DNA of 64,000 nt. Source: CAWDYA01 sp963806495. GTDB lineage: Bacteria > Acidobacteriota > Polarisedimenticolia > JACPZX01 > DASXTC01. Position 1 is the first letter of the stretch; each line of letters starts with the position of its first letter. A program made the translations under genes and the position numbers. Below are positions 8,742 through 18,587 of the stretch, in pieces. The DNA lies in the NCBI GenBank assembly GCA_963806495.1, contig CAWDYA010000003.1, forward strand, positions 1-64,000, given 5' to 3'. The notes below the pieces were generated by a model. That model worked only from the letters and a program-made list of their open reading frames with translations, ran no database searches and was not told the DNA's origin.

Positions 8742-9659
8742 TCAGGAGCCGGAACCGCGCCCGGCCCGCCGGGGCCGTCCGCACCCGAGCAGCCGTCGAA
8801 GCTCCCGCGCCCGCGCGGCGGAGAGGTCGCCCCGTGCCCGCGCCATATCCACGGCCCGGCAGGAGAGCAGACGGTGCAGACGCTCCAAATCCGGCTCCTC
8901 GCGGCTCAGTATGGAGAGATGCCGGGACACGGTCCGGAAATCGCCCCGCGCCACGGGCCCTGTCAGGGCCGCGGTCGTTCCGGTGCGGGACACGTTCTCG
9001 ACACAGGCACGCACGAGGGGAAGCAGCGCCTGGCGGACCCGGCGCCGGGGCAGCTTCATCGAGCGCGCAGCCAGGTCCAGCCCCACGTCGAGCAGCGCCA
9101 CCAGATCGTTGGCGAGGATCGATGCCGCGAGGTGGTATGCGCCCCGAGAGGCGGCGGGCACGGTGACGGGATGGCCGCCCACGGCGCGTGCGATCGCTCT
9201 CGCCGCGCGGGCCGCGGCGGGGTCCCCGTCGACGGCGAACGCGACCCCGTGCAGATCGATCGCCGGTGTTCCCGGCTTCGGCACGGGAAAGCTGGCCAGC
9301 GGGTGCAGGCTGCCGATCCGCGCTCCGGCCCGCCCAAGAGGGGCCAGCGCTCCCGCCGGAAGGGCACCGCTCGTGTGCAGGACCTGTTTCCCGGACAGGG
9401 GGAGGAGCCGCATCGCCTCGACCACGTCAGGTATCCGATCGTCGCCGACGCAGATCAGGACGACGCCGGCGCCGGACACCGCCCCTGCCAGGTCGGTGGT
9501 TCCGACCCGCCGGCGAAGAAGCCGTGTGGCAAGCGCGGCGCCAGCCGGCCGGCGCGCCACGACGGCCGTCACGGCGCACCCGGCGCGCGCCATCGCACGG
9601 GCCATGCCGAGACCGGCCCGGCCGCCACCCACAATCGCATACCGCGTCGCGTCCTTCAT
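8742..9659 (-). CDS. Rossmann-fold DUF2520 oxidoreductase-like protein
   Basis: A 305-residue protein with an N-terminal dinucleotide-binding glycine loop (YAIVGGGRAGLGMARAMA) and a strand VVLICVGDDRI, followed by HTSGALP and GSLHPLASFP. This is the arrangement of the Rossmann-like/DUF2520 family, related to F420- and NAD-dependent reductases. The helical second half (SRGAYHLAASILANDLVALL) fits the family's dimerisation domain. The reaction catalysed by the family is not established; relatives are often found near coenzyme or cell-wall genes. Its ATG overlaps the rluD stop (ATGA at 9,659), making it the last gene of the reverse-strand ileS operon. Confidence 0.75.
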   Translation of the reverse strand: MKDATRYAIVGGGRAGLGMARAMARAGCAVTAVVARRPAGAALATRLLRRRVGTTDLAGAVSGAGVVLICVGDDRIPDVVEAMRLLPLSGKQVLHTSGALPAGALAPLGRAGARIGSLHPLASFPVPKPGTPAIDLHGVAFAVDGDPAAARAARAIARAVGGHPVTVPAASRGAYHLAASILANDLVALLDVGLDLAARSMKLPRRRVRQALLPLVRACVENVSRTGTTAALTGPVARGDFRTVSRHLSILSREEPDLERLHRLLSCRAVDMARARGDLSAARARELRRLLGCGRPRRAGRGSGS

Positions 9660-10609
9660 GCGTCCACCTCTCGCAGCACCGAGAGCAGCTCCTCGAGATC
9701 CGCGGGAACCGGCGCCTCGAAGGAGACCGTATCACCGGTGCGCGGATGGGTGAACGCTATCGACAGGGCGTGCAGCGCGAGCCTGGGGAACGCGGCGAGG
9801 GCCTCGCGGGCCGGCCCGGCCGGCGCGGGGCGGCGTCTGCCGGCGCCGTAGAGCCTGTCGCCCACGATCGGATGGCCGATCAGGTCGAGGTGAACGCGGA
9901 TCTGGTGCGTCCGGCCGGTGCGGGGACGCGCCTCCAGCCAGCAGACCGGTCCGAGCCTCTCCAGCACCTGGTACGCGGTGTACGCCTCGCGCGGCCGGCC
10001 GGTGCGCGGCGAGATCTTCACCCGGTGACGGTTGTCACGGCCGATCGCCACGTCGATGGAACCGGTCCGGCGCGCGGGCAATCCCCAGACCAGCGCGCGG
10101 TAGACCTTCGCGATGCTGCGCGAGCGGAACTGGTCCACGAGGGCACGGTGCGTCGCGTCGTCCTTGGCGACGAGGAGCACCCCCGAGGTGTCCTTGTCGA
10201 GGCGGTGGACGATGCCGGGCCTCTCGACACCCCCGATGCCGGACAGGTCCCGGCAGTGATGCAGCAGGGCGTGCACCAGCGTGCCGCTGCGCGCCCCCGA
10301 GCCCGGGTGGACGACGATCCCCGGCGGCTTGTCCAGCACGAGAAGGGAGGCGTCTTCGTAGAGGATTCGCAGCGGAATCGCCTCCGGGACGAGCGTGGAC
10401 GGCACCGCAGGCGGGAAGCGCACCTCGATCTGCTCTCCCTCCGTCATGGTGCGACCGGCACGCACCGGAGCGTCCTTGCCCGAGGTGAGCGTCACCTGCC
10501 CCTCCCGGATGAGCTTCTGGAGATAGGCGCGGCTGTGCTGCGGAAAGCGCGTGGCAAGCACCCGGTCGAGCCGCAGTCGGGATTCCTCGCGGGTGATCGT
10601 CAGGCGCAC
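9656..10609 (-). CDS. rluD: RluD/RsuA-RluA family 23S rRNA pseudouridine synthase
   Basis: A 317-residue enzyme that isomerises uridine to pseudouridine in 23S rRNA. An S4 RNA-binding domain covers about residues 10-70 (RLDRVLATRFPQHSRAYLQKL). The catalytic domain has the signature HRLDKDTSGVLLVAK with the nucleophilic Asp, then RPRTGRTHQIRVHL and GHPIVGDRLYG. Length and S4-plus-catalytic order match RluD/RluC-type enzymes; target-site specificity (positions 1911/1915/1917 for RluD) cannot be decided from sequence alone. The GTG start lies nine bases after the lgt stop, and its stop overlaps the DUF2520 start. In this order (lspA-lgt-rluD) it belongs to the common lipoprotein-processing/RluD neighbourhood. 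Confidence 0.9.
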   Translation of the reverse strand: MRLTITREESRLRLDRVLATRFPQHSRAYLQKLIREGQVTLTSGKDAPVRAGRTMTEGEQIEVRFPPAVPSTLVPEAIPLRILYEDASLLVLDKPPGIVVHPGSGARSGTLVHALLHHCRDLSGIGGVERPGIVHRLDKDTSGVLLVAKDDATHRALVDQFRSRSIAKVYRALVWGLPARRTGSIDVAIGRDNRHRVKISPRTGRPREAYTAYQVLERLGPVCWLEARPRTGRTHQIRVHLDLIGHPIVGDRLYGAGRRRPAPAGPAREALAAFPRLALHALSIAFTHPRTGDTVSFEAPVPADLEELLSVLREVDA

Positions 10610-10617
10610 TTGGGGTC

Positions 10618-11459
10618 TCAGCCGGCGGGCGCGTGCCGTCGGCGCCGTTTCGATCCCCCGTGTTTCCCTCGGCGGCCGGAGCGGCCGGCGTACGGCGTCG
10701 CCTCAGGTAGAGGAAGGCGGCCACCAGGCCGACCACGATCGAGATCGCCTGTGATGTGGACAGCGGACCGATCGCGCCACGGGGATCGCCGCGGAAGATC
10801 TCGAGGGTACCGCGAGCGAACGCATACAGCATCAGATACGACAGCAGGACCTGGCCCTGGAACTTCTTGCGGGCCGCGATCGCCAGCAGGATGATCAGGA
10901 TCCCGAAGTCGGCCAGCGACATGTAGATCTGCACCGGGTGCAGCGGGACATCGAGCGGCACCCCGGTGATCTCGTTCGCGCGGGGATTGGTGAAGGTGAC
11001 CGCCCAGGGAAGGGAGCATGCGGTGCCGTAGCAGCAGCCCGCGGCGAAGCAGCCCCAGCGTCCCACGGCCTGGCCCAGGATGATCGCCGGCGCGAGGATA
11101 TCGCCGATGAGCCAGGCGTTCAGCCCCCGCCGTTTCACCATGATCAGGCAGGCGACGACCGCGAGGATCAGCCCGCCGTACCACACGCCCGCGGAGCGCA
11201 GAGTGGTGAGGATCGCCCTCGGGTGTGAAAGATAGTAGTCGTAGTCGAGAAGGTACAGCAGAAGCTTCGCACCGACCACGCCTGCCAGCAGGCTGACGAT
11301 CCAGAAGTCGGTGATGACGGCCGGCTCCACGCCGGCACGGCGTGCCTGCTTCAAGGCCAGCGCCAGCGCCAGCAGAAAGGCGATCGCGAGGATCAGCCCG
11401 TAGGTGGGCAGCGCCAGGTCGTATCCGAAAAGCCTGAACTGGAACAGCACCGGCATCAT
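10618..11459 (-). CDS. lgt: Prolipoprotein diacylglyceryl transferase
   Basis: Integral membrane enzyme that transfers diacylglycerol from phosphatidylglycerol to the lipobox Cys of prolipoproteins, the first step of lipoprotein maturation. Evidence: multiple hydrophobic segments, PTYGLILAIAFL near the start, the signature GQAVGRWGCFAAGCCYG, HPVQIYMSL, and FARGTLEIFRGDPRG. The start ATGATG overlaps the lspA stop. The core frame has no stop; a frame error at the run of C near 10,655 would let it end at 10,618 after a basic tail (KRRRRHAPAG), giving about 280 residues. It sits directly beside lspA, which acts next on the same substrates. Confidence 0.92.
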
Positions 11460-11998
11460 GGCGTGTCGCTCCGCGAAGGCTCGGCCGGACGCGTCTCGTC
11501 GTGCAGGACCGCGTCGTCCGCCGAGAAGAGGCTCTCGACCAGTAACAGGCCGACGCCGACGCAGATGGCCGAGTCGGCCAGGTTGAAGGCCGGCCAGTGG
11601 TAGCCGCGCCAGTAGAAGTCGAGAAAGTCGGTCACGTGCCCCGTCTTCAGCCGGTCGATCAGGTTGCCGATCGCACCGCCGAGTATCAGCGCGAGCGAGA
11701 CGTGGGTGCCGATGTGCTCCGCCGCCACCCGCATCGCGTACCAGGCTATCAGCAGGATCGCCACCAGCGGGATCAGCGTGAACAGGATGGACCGGAAGCC
11801 CGGGTCGAGATTCTTGAGGATCCCGAACACGCCCCCCGGATTGCGCACCAGTGTCAGATCGAACAAGTCGGGGATGACGGTGACCGATCGGTACGGGTCG
11901 AGATGCGATTCGGCCAGGATCTTGGTGAAACGGTCGGACGCGACGACAGCCAGCGTGATCGCCAGATAGGCAAGCCGTCTTCCGGAGCCTCCGGTCAA
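11456..11998 (-). CDS. lspA: Lipoprotein signal peptidase II
   Basis: A 180-residue, four-helix membrane aspartyl protease that cleaves the signal peptide from diacylglyceryl-prolipoproteins. The two catalytic Asp residues are visible in GNLIDRLKTGHVTDFLDFYW and FNLADSAICVGVGLLL, with VRNPGGVFGIL upstream. The start is a TTG (11,998-11,996) that shares bases with the ileS stop (TTGA), preceded by AAGGGGGAGC; no better start exists. The last about 20 residues are hydrophilic and variable. It is translationally coupled to ileS upstream and lgt downstream. Confidence 0.93.
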   Translation of the reverse strand: MTGGSGRRLAYLAITLAVVASDRFTKILAESHLDPYRSVTVIPDLFDLTLVRNPGGVFGILKNLDPGFRSILFTLIPLVAILLIAWYAMRVAAEHIGTHVSLALILGGAIGNLIDRLKTGHVTDFLDFYWRGYHWPAFNLADSAICVGVGLLLVESLFSADDAVLHDETRPAEPSRSDTP

Positions 11999-14809
11999 CG
12001 CTCCCCCTTGCGGATCTCGGTGACCGCCGCAACGCAGCGCGCGCACAGGTTCTCCATCCCGGGTTCGCTGCCCACCGACTCGAGTATGTTCCAGCAGCGG
12101 GCGCACTTCGATCCCGGTGCCTTGTCCACCGACACGTCGAGCGAGTCGCCCTCCGCCGCTCCGGAGGCCGGCTCCACCGTCACCCCGGAGACGATGAAGA
12201 GCGCCGGCAGGTCCTTCTCGTGCCGCTTCAGCAGCTCGAGCAGCCCGGGCCCCGCCCGGAGCGTCACCGCTGCCTCGAGCGCGCCGCCGATGATCCCGGC
12301 GCGCCGCTGCTCCTCGAGCGCCGGCGTCACCTTCTCGCGCAGGTCGAGCAGACGCTCCCATTCGCCGCGAAGCCGCGCCCGATCCTCGCTCTCCTCGGCC
12401 GGCGCGTCGGGGAACAGCGTCAGGTGCACCGAATCCGGGTCGCCCGCGGCACGCGGAAGCTGGCTCCAGACCTCCTCGGACGTGAAAGGGAGCAGGGGGG
12501 CCATCAGCCGGCAGACGGCGTGGCCGATCCGGTACAGCGCGGTCTGCGCCGCCCGCCGAGCGCGTGATCCCGGCACGCTCGTGTACAGCCTGTCCTTGAG
12601 GACGTCGAAGTAGAGGCTCGACATCGTCACGGCGCAGAAGTTGTGCAGCGCGTGATGCACCGTGTGAAACTGGTACGCCCCGTAGGCCGACACGACCCGG
12701 CGGGTCAGGTCGTCGAGCTTGAGCATCGCCCAGCGATCCAGCCCGGGCATGTCGTCCTCGGCCACGGCGTCCCGGTCGGGAGCGAAGTCGTTGATGTTGC
12801 CGAGGATGTAACGGAACGTATTGCGGATCTTGCGGTACGCCTCCACGTTCCTCTCGAGGATCTCGTCCGAGAGCCGCATGTCGTCCAGGTAGTCGACCAT
12901 CGAGATCCACAGCCGGAGCACCTCCGCGCCGCGCTTGCCGACGACGTCCTGCGGGCTGATCACGTTGCCCACGCGACTTGGACATCTTCTGGCCCAGGCC
13001 GTCGAGCGTGAATCCGTGCGTGATCACCTCTTCGTACGGGGGGCGGCCCTTGTTGCCCACCGCCACCAGCAGGCTCGAGTTGAACCATCCGCGATACTGG
13101 TCGTGCCCTTCGACGTACACGCTGGCGGGCCACGGCAGGTCCGCCCGGTGCCCGAGCACCGCGGCGTGCGAGACGCCCGACTCGAACCAGACGTCGATGA
13201 TGTCGGACTCCTTGGAGAACGCCGTGCCCGAGCAACCCGGGCAGACGGTCCCGGGGGCGACGAAGTCGCCCGCGTCACGGCGCCACCAGGCATCGGCCCC
13301 CTCCTCGCGGAAGATCGCCGCCACCAGATCGAGACACGCCGGGTCGAGCAGCGACTGCCCGCAGCCGTCGCACTTCAGCGCGGGGATCGGCACTCCCCAC
13401 GAGCGCTGGCGCGAGATGCACCAGTCCGGACGATGGGCGAGCATGTTGGTCATGCGCTCCTCGCCCCATGCCGGTATCCACCGCACCGAACGGACCGCCT
13501 CGAGGCTGGCGTCACGCAGGCCGGCGCCGTCCATCGCGATGAACCATTGCATCGTGGCGCGAAAAATCACCGGATCCTTGCTCCGCCAGCAGTGCGGGTA
13601 CTGGTGGGTGATAGCGGCACGTGCGAGCAGCATCCCCTTCGAGTCGAGCAGCTTGATGATGTCCTCGTTGGCGTCGAACACGCGCCGGCCCGCGAACCCC
13701 TCCACCTCATCGGTGAAGCGTCCGGCCTCGTCCACCGGCGTGTAGATCGGCAGCCCGTTCTTCACCCCCGCGAGATAGTCCTCGTGGCCGTGCCCGGGAG
13801 CGGTGTGCACGCAGCCGGTGCCGGTGTCGAGGGTGACGTGCTCGGAGAGGATCACGACCGACTCCCGGTCGATGAACGGATGTCTCGCCTTGAGCCCCGC
13901 GAGACGCGGCGCGTCCATCACGGTGACGGTCCGCGCATCAGACAGTCCCGCGGTGCGCACGAACGCGTCGAGAAGCGCCTCCGCCACGACGAACAGCTCG
14001 GCCTCGCCGCCCGACGCACGCGCCTCGATCACGGCATAGCGTGCGTCGGGTCTCAGCGCGATCGCCAGGTTGGCGGGCAGCGTCCAGGGCGTCGTGGTCC
14101 AGATCGGGATCGCGGCCCGGCGTCCCGCGAGGTCGGGGAGCACCGGCCCGAGATCGACGGGAAAGCGCACGGTGATCGACGGGGAGGTGTGCTCGGCGTA
14201 CTCGACCTCGGCCTCGGCCAGCGCGGTGCGGCAGGTCGGGCACCAGTGAACCGGCTTCTTTCCCTTGTAGACGGTGCCGCGCCGTACGAAGCCGTTGAGC
14301 TGCTCCACGATGGTGGCCTCGTACTCGCGGTCGATCGTCCGGTAGGGGGCGGCCCACTCCCCGAACACCCCGAGCCGGCGGAAATCCTCCCGCTGCAGGT
14401 CGATGTACTTCTCCGCGTACTTGCGGCACGCCTCGCGCACCTGCAGCGCGCTCATGCTGGATTTCTTCGCGCCGAGCTCCCGGTCCACCTGCAGCTCGAT
14501 CGGCAGCCCGTGGCAGTCCCAGCCGGGCCTGTACGGTGCATCGAATCCCATCATTCCGCGCGACTTTACGATGAAATCCTTGAGGATCTTGTTGAGGCTT
14601 TGCCCCAGGTGGATCCGGCCGTTGGCGTATGGCGGGCCGTCGTGCAGGACGAAGACCGGCCGTCCGCTGCGGGCGCCTCGGATCCTCTCGTACAGCCCCG
14701 TCTCCTCCCAGCTCGTCAGCCAGCGCGGCTCGGTCTGCGGCAGATTGGCCTTCATGCTGAACGAGGTCCGTGGCAGGTTGAGGGTGGCCTTGATCTCCTC
14801 GGGTGTCAC
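11995..14809 (-). CDS. ileS: Isoleucyl-tRNA synthetase
   Basis: Class I aminoacyl-tRNA synthetase of about 937 residues that charges tRNA-Ile. The N-terminus NLPRTSFSMKANLPQTEP is typical. The HIGH-type motif appears as YANGRIHLGQSLN, editing-domain motifs include TPGHGHEDY, and the KMSKS loop is GLGQKMSKSRG. A frame break at about 12,973, immediately after KMSKSRG, changes frame; the second frame resumes with GNVISPQDVVGKRGAEVLRL, so one extra base in TCGCGTGGGC explains it. The C-terminal zinc-binding pairs (CARCWN and CARCVAAVTEIRKG) mark the bacterial type. The GTG start has CTGGAG eight bases upstream. First gene of the ileS-lspA-lgt-rluD-DUF2520 operon. Confidence 0.95.
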
Positions 14810-14900
14810 ACAGGTCTCCAGTGGGGCTTCGATGGTTGATCCAGTGCAAATTGCTGAAACACGTCACCTTAGCAGCGGCGGTTTCGGACTGTCAAGACGC

Positions 14901-14913
14901 GTGATAGACTGCC
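14901..14913 (+). promoter_or_regulatory. Extended -10-like element before the cysteine desulfurase gene
   Basis: GTGATAGACTGCC contains TAGACT (14,905-14,910) only ten bases before the ATG, so transcription would begin about four bases ahead of the coding sequence. The identical 13-mer occurs at 57,638-57,650 before recO. A -35 box is not convincing. It lies in the divergent gap between ileS and the desulfurase. Confidence 0.45.
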
Positions 14914-14920
14914 CGCCCTG

Positions 14921-16117
14921 ATGAACTCCCCGCGGACACGGCTCTACCTCGATCACAACGCGACGTCGCCGCTGCGCCCCTCCGCGCGCGAGGCGATGCG
15001 CGCCGCAATGCTGAAGACTCACGAGGGCACGGGCAATGCCTCGAGCCCCCACGTCTACGGGCACGCGGCGCGACTGGTGATCGAGGAGGCGCGTCGGCGG
15101 ATCGCGGATCTCGTCGGGGGGGATCCCGCCGAAGTGATCTTCGTGTCGGGAGGCACCGAGGCCGACAATCTCGCGATCCAGGGCGTGGCGCGCGCCCGTT
15201 TCGCCTCGGGAGCGCCGCCGGGTCACATCATCACGAGCGCCGTCGAGCATCCCGCGGTTCTCGGCCCCTGCCGCTGGCTCGAGACGACCGGATGGCGCCT
15301 GACGATCCTGCCCGTGGACCGAGACGGGCGCGTCGACCCGGCGGATGTGGCCTCCGCGCTCGCGGCCGACACGGCGCTCGTCTCCGTGATGGCCGCCAAC
15401 AACGAGACCGGCGTGCTCCAGCCGATCGCCGGCATCGCCGCCGTCACCCGTGCGGCCGGCGTGCCGCTGCACGTCGACGCCGTGCAGGCAGCCGGGCGCA
15501 TCCCGCTTCGCGACCTCGGGGCCGACATGCTCTCCATCTCGTCGCACAAGATCGGAGGGCCGGCCGGCATCGGGGCGCTGTACGTGCGGGAGGGCGTCGC
15601 TATCGAGCCGCTGATCCTGGGCGGGGGGCAGGAGCGCCGCCGCCGGGCCGGGACGGAGGCGCCGATCCTGGCCGCCGGTTTCGGTGCCGCTGCGGCGCGG
15701 GCACGCACCTGCCCCGGAGCCGGGCCGATGGCGACGCTGCGTGACGAGATGGAGCGCCGGCTGGCCGAGCGGATCGGCCCGGGGCGGGTCGCCGTCAACG
15801 GCGCCGGCGCGCCCCGTTTGCCGAACACCAGCAGCCTCACTCTGGCCGGTGCCGACGCGCAGGCGCTGGTGATCGCCATGGACCTGGCCGGCTATGCGAT
15901 CTCCACGGGCTCGGCCTGCAGCACCGGCTCGGCGCGGCCGTCGCACGTTCTCGCCGCGATGGGACTTCCCGCCGATGCGGCCGCGGCCACCATCCGGGTC
16001 AGCATCGGCCGCGACACGCCCCGCGACGACCTGATGGGCTTCGTCGTGGCGCTGGCGGACGTCGTCGCCGCGCCCGCGCGAACCGGTGTTGCGCGGCGCA
16101 GGGTGGGGCCGCGATGA
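14921..16117 (+). CDS. Cysteine desulfurase (IscS/NifS family)
   Basis: A 398-residue PLP enzyme that removes sulfur from cysteine, forming a persulfide for iron-sulfur clusters and thiolated tRNA. Visible are LYLDHNATSPL, the fold-I motif SGGTEADNLAIQG, AANNETGVLQPI, HVDAVQAAG, the PLP Lys210 in SSHKIGGPAG, and the catalytic Cys333 in STGSACSTGSA. The next gene, mnmA, starts within its stop codon (ATGA). MnmA needs persulfide sulfur, so this desulfurase is probably the donor for tRNA 2-thiouridine, as in other organisms with a nifS-mnmA pair. IscS against NifS naming cannot be settled. Confidence 0.95.
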   Translation: MNSPRTRLYLDHNATSPLRPSAREAMRAAMLKTHEGTGNASSPHVYGHAARLVIEEARRRIADLVGGDPAEVIFVSGGTEADNLAIQGVARARFASGAPPGHIITSAVEHPAVLGPCRWLETTGWRLTILPVDRDGRVDPADVASALAADTALVSVMAANNETGVLQPIAGIAAVTRAAGVPLHVDAVQAAGRIPLRDLGADMLSISSHKIGGPAGIGALYVREGVAIEPLILGGGQERRRRAGTEAPILAAGFGAAAARARTCPGAGPMATLRDEMERRLAERIGPGRVAVNGAGAPRLPNTSSLTLAGADAQALVIAMDLAGYAISTGSACSTGSARPSHVLAAMGLPADAAAATIRVSIGRDTPRDDLMGFVVALADVVAAPARTGVARRRVGPR

Positions 16118-17205
16118 CGCGGGTGCTCGTCGGGATGTCGGGCGGTGTGGACTCCTCGGTGGCCGCGGCGCGTCTCGCAGCGGAGGGGTATGAGGTGATC
16201 GGCGTTTCCCTGCAGCTTTACGATCACAGCCGCGGGGGGACCGCGACACGCTGCTGCTCGCCGGAGGACTTCCTCGACGCGCGACGTGTGGCGGACGTCT
16301 TCGGGTTCCCCTACTACGTCGTCAACACGGAGGATCTCTTCCGGCGAAAAGTCCTCGACTACTTCGTGGGCGAGTACGGGCGCGGCCGGACACCCAACCC
16401 CTGCGTGCGATGCAACGCCGAGGTGAAGTTCGAGACGCTCGCGCGGCTCGCGGCGGATCTGAACGCCGGGCGGGTGGCCACCGGGCACTACGCGAGGATC
16501 GAGCAGTCGCCCGGCGGCGGGCACCGGCTTCTGCGCGCCTGCGACGCCGGCAAGGACCAGTCGTACTTCCTTTTCGATCTGACCCCGGCGCAGATGGCGC
16601 TCGCGATGTTCCCGCTCGGCGGGATGAGAAAAGAGCAGGTGCGCGCCGAGGCGCTGCGCCTGGGGCTCGCCGGGGCCGGCAAACCGGAGAGCCAGGATGT
16701 CTGCTTCATCGAGGGAGGCGATTACCGCGACTTCCTCAGGAGCCACGCGCCGGTGGGAGATGCGGGTGGGCGCGAGGGGCCGATCGTGGACACCTCGGGC
16801 GTCCCTCTCGGCCGGCACGAGGGCATCTCCGGCTATACGGTCGGGCAGCGACGCGGGCTGGGTGTGTCGTCATCGCGGCGTCTGTACGTCGTGGCGGTCG
16901 ACGCCTCGCGCGATACGGTGGTGCTCGGCGGCCGGGAGGATTCCATGTGCGCGGGACTGTCCCTCTCGGCGACCCGCTTCGATGCCGACGCGCCGGGGGA
17001 GCCGTTCCCGGCGGTCGTGCGCGTGCGCTACCGGCATGCGGGTGCGAACGCCATGGTCAGGCCGCTGCCCGGCGGTCGCGCGGAGATCGACTTCGAGGAG
17101 CCGCTGCCGGGCGTCTCTCCGGGACAGGCGGCGGTCTGCTACGACGGCGACCGGGTTCTCGGCGGCGGCTGGATCGACACGGTGCGCCGCACGGCGGCGG
17201 CATGA
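16114..17205 (+). CDS. mnmA: tRNA-specific 2-thiouridylase MnmA
   Basis: A 363-residue enzyme that adenylates and thiolates U34 of tRNA-Lys, -Glu and -Gln. The N-terminal PP-loop is VGMSGGVDSSVAAARL; the two catalytic cysteines are in TPNPCVRCN and ESQDVCFIEGG; GKDQSYFLF and GYTVGQRRGLG are further family signatures, and the C-terminal barrel follows. Full length for the family. It overlaps the desulfurase stop by four bases, supporting sulfur relay between the two products, and its own stop overlaps the alcohol dehydrogenase start. Confidence 0.96.
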   Translation: MTRVLVGMSGGVDSSVAAARLAAEGYEVIGVSLQLYDHSRGGTATRCCSPEDFLDARRVADVFGFPYYVVNTEDLFRRKVLDYFVGEYGRGRTPNPCVRCNAEVKFETLARLAADLNAGRVATGHYARIEQSPGGGHRLLRACDAGKDQSYFLFDLTPAQMALAMFPLGGMRKEQVRAEALRLGLAGAGKPESQDVCFIEGGDYRDFLRSHAPVGDAGGREGPIVDTSGVPLGRHEGISGYTVGQRRGLGVSSSRRLYVVAVDASRDTVVLGGREDSMCAGLSLSATRFDADAPGEPFPAVVRVRYRHAGANAMVRPLPGGRAEIDFEEPLPGVSPGQAAVCYDGDRVLGGGWIDTVRRTAAA

Positions 17206-18314
17206 GGGCGGCCGTGCTTCACCGGCTGCACGCCCCCTTCGTCATCGAGGATGTGACGCTGGCCGAGCCTGCGGCCGGCGAGGTGATGGTGAGGATGGCG
17301 GCCTCGGGCGTGTGCCGATCCGACCACCATCTCGTCACCGGCGTCACGCCCCACCCGATGCCCGTCGTGTGCGGGCACGAGGGCTCGGGGGTGGTCGACA
17401 CGGTCGGGGCCGGTGTGACGCGCGTTGCGCCCGGCGACCACGTCGTGCTCTCCTGGGCGCCCTCATGCGGGAGCTGCTTCTACTGCACCCACGGAGTGCC
17501 GGCGCAGTGCGACACGTTCCTCGAGCCGGTATGGAACGGAACCATGATCGACGGCACGACCCGTCTCGCGCTGGCCTCGGTGGGGGCCGCGCCGGTGCCC
17601 GTGTACCACTACGCGGCCCTGGCGTCCTTCGCGGAGGCGGTGGTGGTTCCCGAATCGTGCTGCGTGAGGATCCCTTCGGATGTGCCGCTCGAGGCGGCCG
17701 CTCTCGTGGGCTGCTGCGTGGCCACCGGGGTGGGGGCCGTGCTCAACCGCGGGCGCGTGCAGCAGGACGAGACGGTCGCCGTGTTCGGGTGCGGTGGCGT
17801 GGGGATCAGCATCATCCAGGGGGCCCTGCTGTCGGGTGCGGGACGGGTGATCGCCGTGGACGTCGACGCAGCCCGTCGCGAGCTCGCCATGCGTTTCGGC
17901 GCGACCGACGTGCTCGACGCCTCCGCGTCCGACCCGGTCGAGACGATCCGCGCGATGACGGACGGCAGGGGAGCCGACGTCACGTTCGAGGCGATTGGCC
18001 GGCCCGACGTGATGGCGCAGGCTCTCGAGGCCGCACGCCGGGGCGGCCGGGTGGTACTGGTGGGGCTGGGCGGGGCGGGAGAGTACCTGGAGCTCGGCGC
18101 GGACACCTTCACCCGGTCCGACAAGCTGCTCATGGGCGCGTACTACGGAGGGTGCGACCCGGCGCGCGACATGCCGAAGCTGCTGGATCTCTACAGGGCC
18201 GGGCGGCTGAAGCTCGACGAGATGATCGGCCGGCGGCGTCCGCTCGATGAGATCAACGAGGCCTTCGCGGATCTCGAGGCGGGGGAGATTCTGCGTACGC
18301 TCATCGTGTTCTGA
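17202..18314 (+). CDS. Zinc-dependent medium-chain alcohol dehydrogenase
   Basis: A 370-residue MDR-family NAD(P)-dependent alcohol dehydrogenase. The catalytic zinc site is seen in SGVCRSDHH and VVCGHEGSG plus the Cys in VGCCVATG; the structural zinc lobe has four Cys in SCGSCFYCTHGVPAQC; the cofactor loop is VFGCGGVGIS, with the following VDVDAARR favouring NAD. It resembles class III or mycothiol-type members but the substrate is unknown. The ATG at 17,202 overlaps the mnmA stop. A metabolic dehydrogenase behind two tRNA-thiolation genes is unexpected; it may simply share the promoter. It could partner the aldehyde dehydrogenase of the microcompartment, but distance and opposite strand give no support. 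Confidence 0.88.
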   Translation: MRAAVLHRLHAPFVIEDVTLAEPAAGEVMVRMAASGVCRSDHHLVTGVTPHPMPVVCGHEGSGVVDTVGAGVTRVAPGDHVVLSWAPSCGSCFYCTHGVPAQCDTFLEPVWNGTMIDGTTRLALASVGAAPVPVYHYAALASFAEAVVVPESCCVRIPSDVPLEAAALVGCCVATGVGAVLNRGRVQQDETVAVFGCGGVGISIIQGALLSGAGRVIAVDVDAARRELAMRFGATDVLDASASDPVETIRAMTDGRGADVTFEAIGRPDVMAQALEAARRGGRVVLVGLGGAGEYLELGADTFTRSDKLLMGAYYGGCDPARDMPKLLDLYRAGRLKLDEMIGRRRPLDEINEAFADLEAGEILRTLIVF

Positions 18315-18442
18315 AGTGCGAGGGACCCTGCTGACCGAAGCGCCGTGCCGGATGAATCGATCCGACCGGTTCCCAGCGCCGCCGGACATGCGGGCGCATC
18401 ATCCGTTTCTTGTGCTAGGATCGCTGCGCTTCACCGAACGGA

Positions 18443-18517
<75 letters not shown>

Positions 18518-18572
18518 AAAAACCTTTTATCAGCAAACACTTGCGTCCCCATCACCGGCCGCTTCCGGGCAC

Positions 18573-18587
18573 TATACTTGGCCGGTG
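18573..18587 (+). promoter_or_regulatory. -10 box with leaderless GTG start
   Basis: TATACT at 18,573-18,578 is followed by six bases and the GTG start codon at 18,585. The expected transcription start therefore coincides with the first base of the codon. No Shine-Dalgarno and no strong -35 are present, supporting a leaderless transcript for the large envelope protein. Confidence 0.45.

Noticed and set aside
11995..14809. Programmed frameshifting in ileS and other broken genes
   Set aside because: The breaks lack slippery heptamers plus stimulators, affect many unrelated genes, and correct to standard protein sequence with one base.
8742..18314. Alcohol dehydrogenase at 17.2 kb as part of the microcompartment operon
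   Set aside because: It lies about 9 kb away on the opposite strand, coupled to mnmA, with no encapsulation-peptide-like extension.
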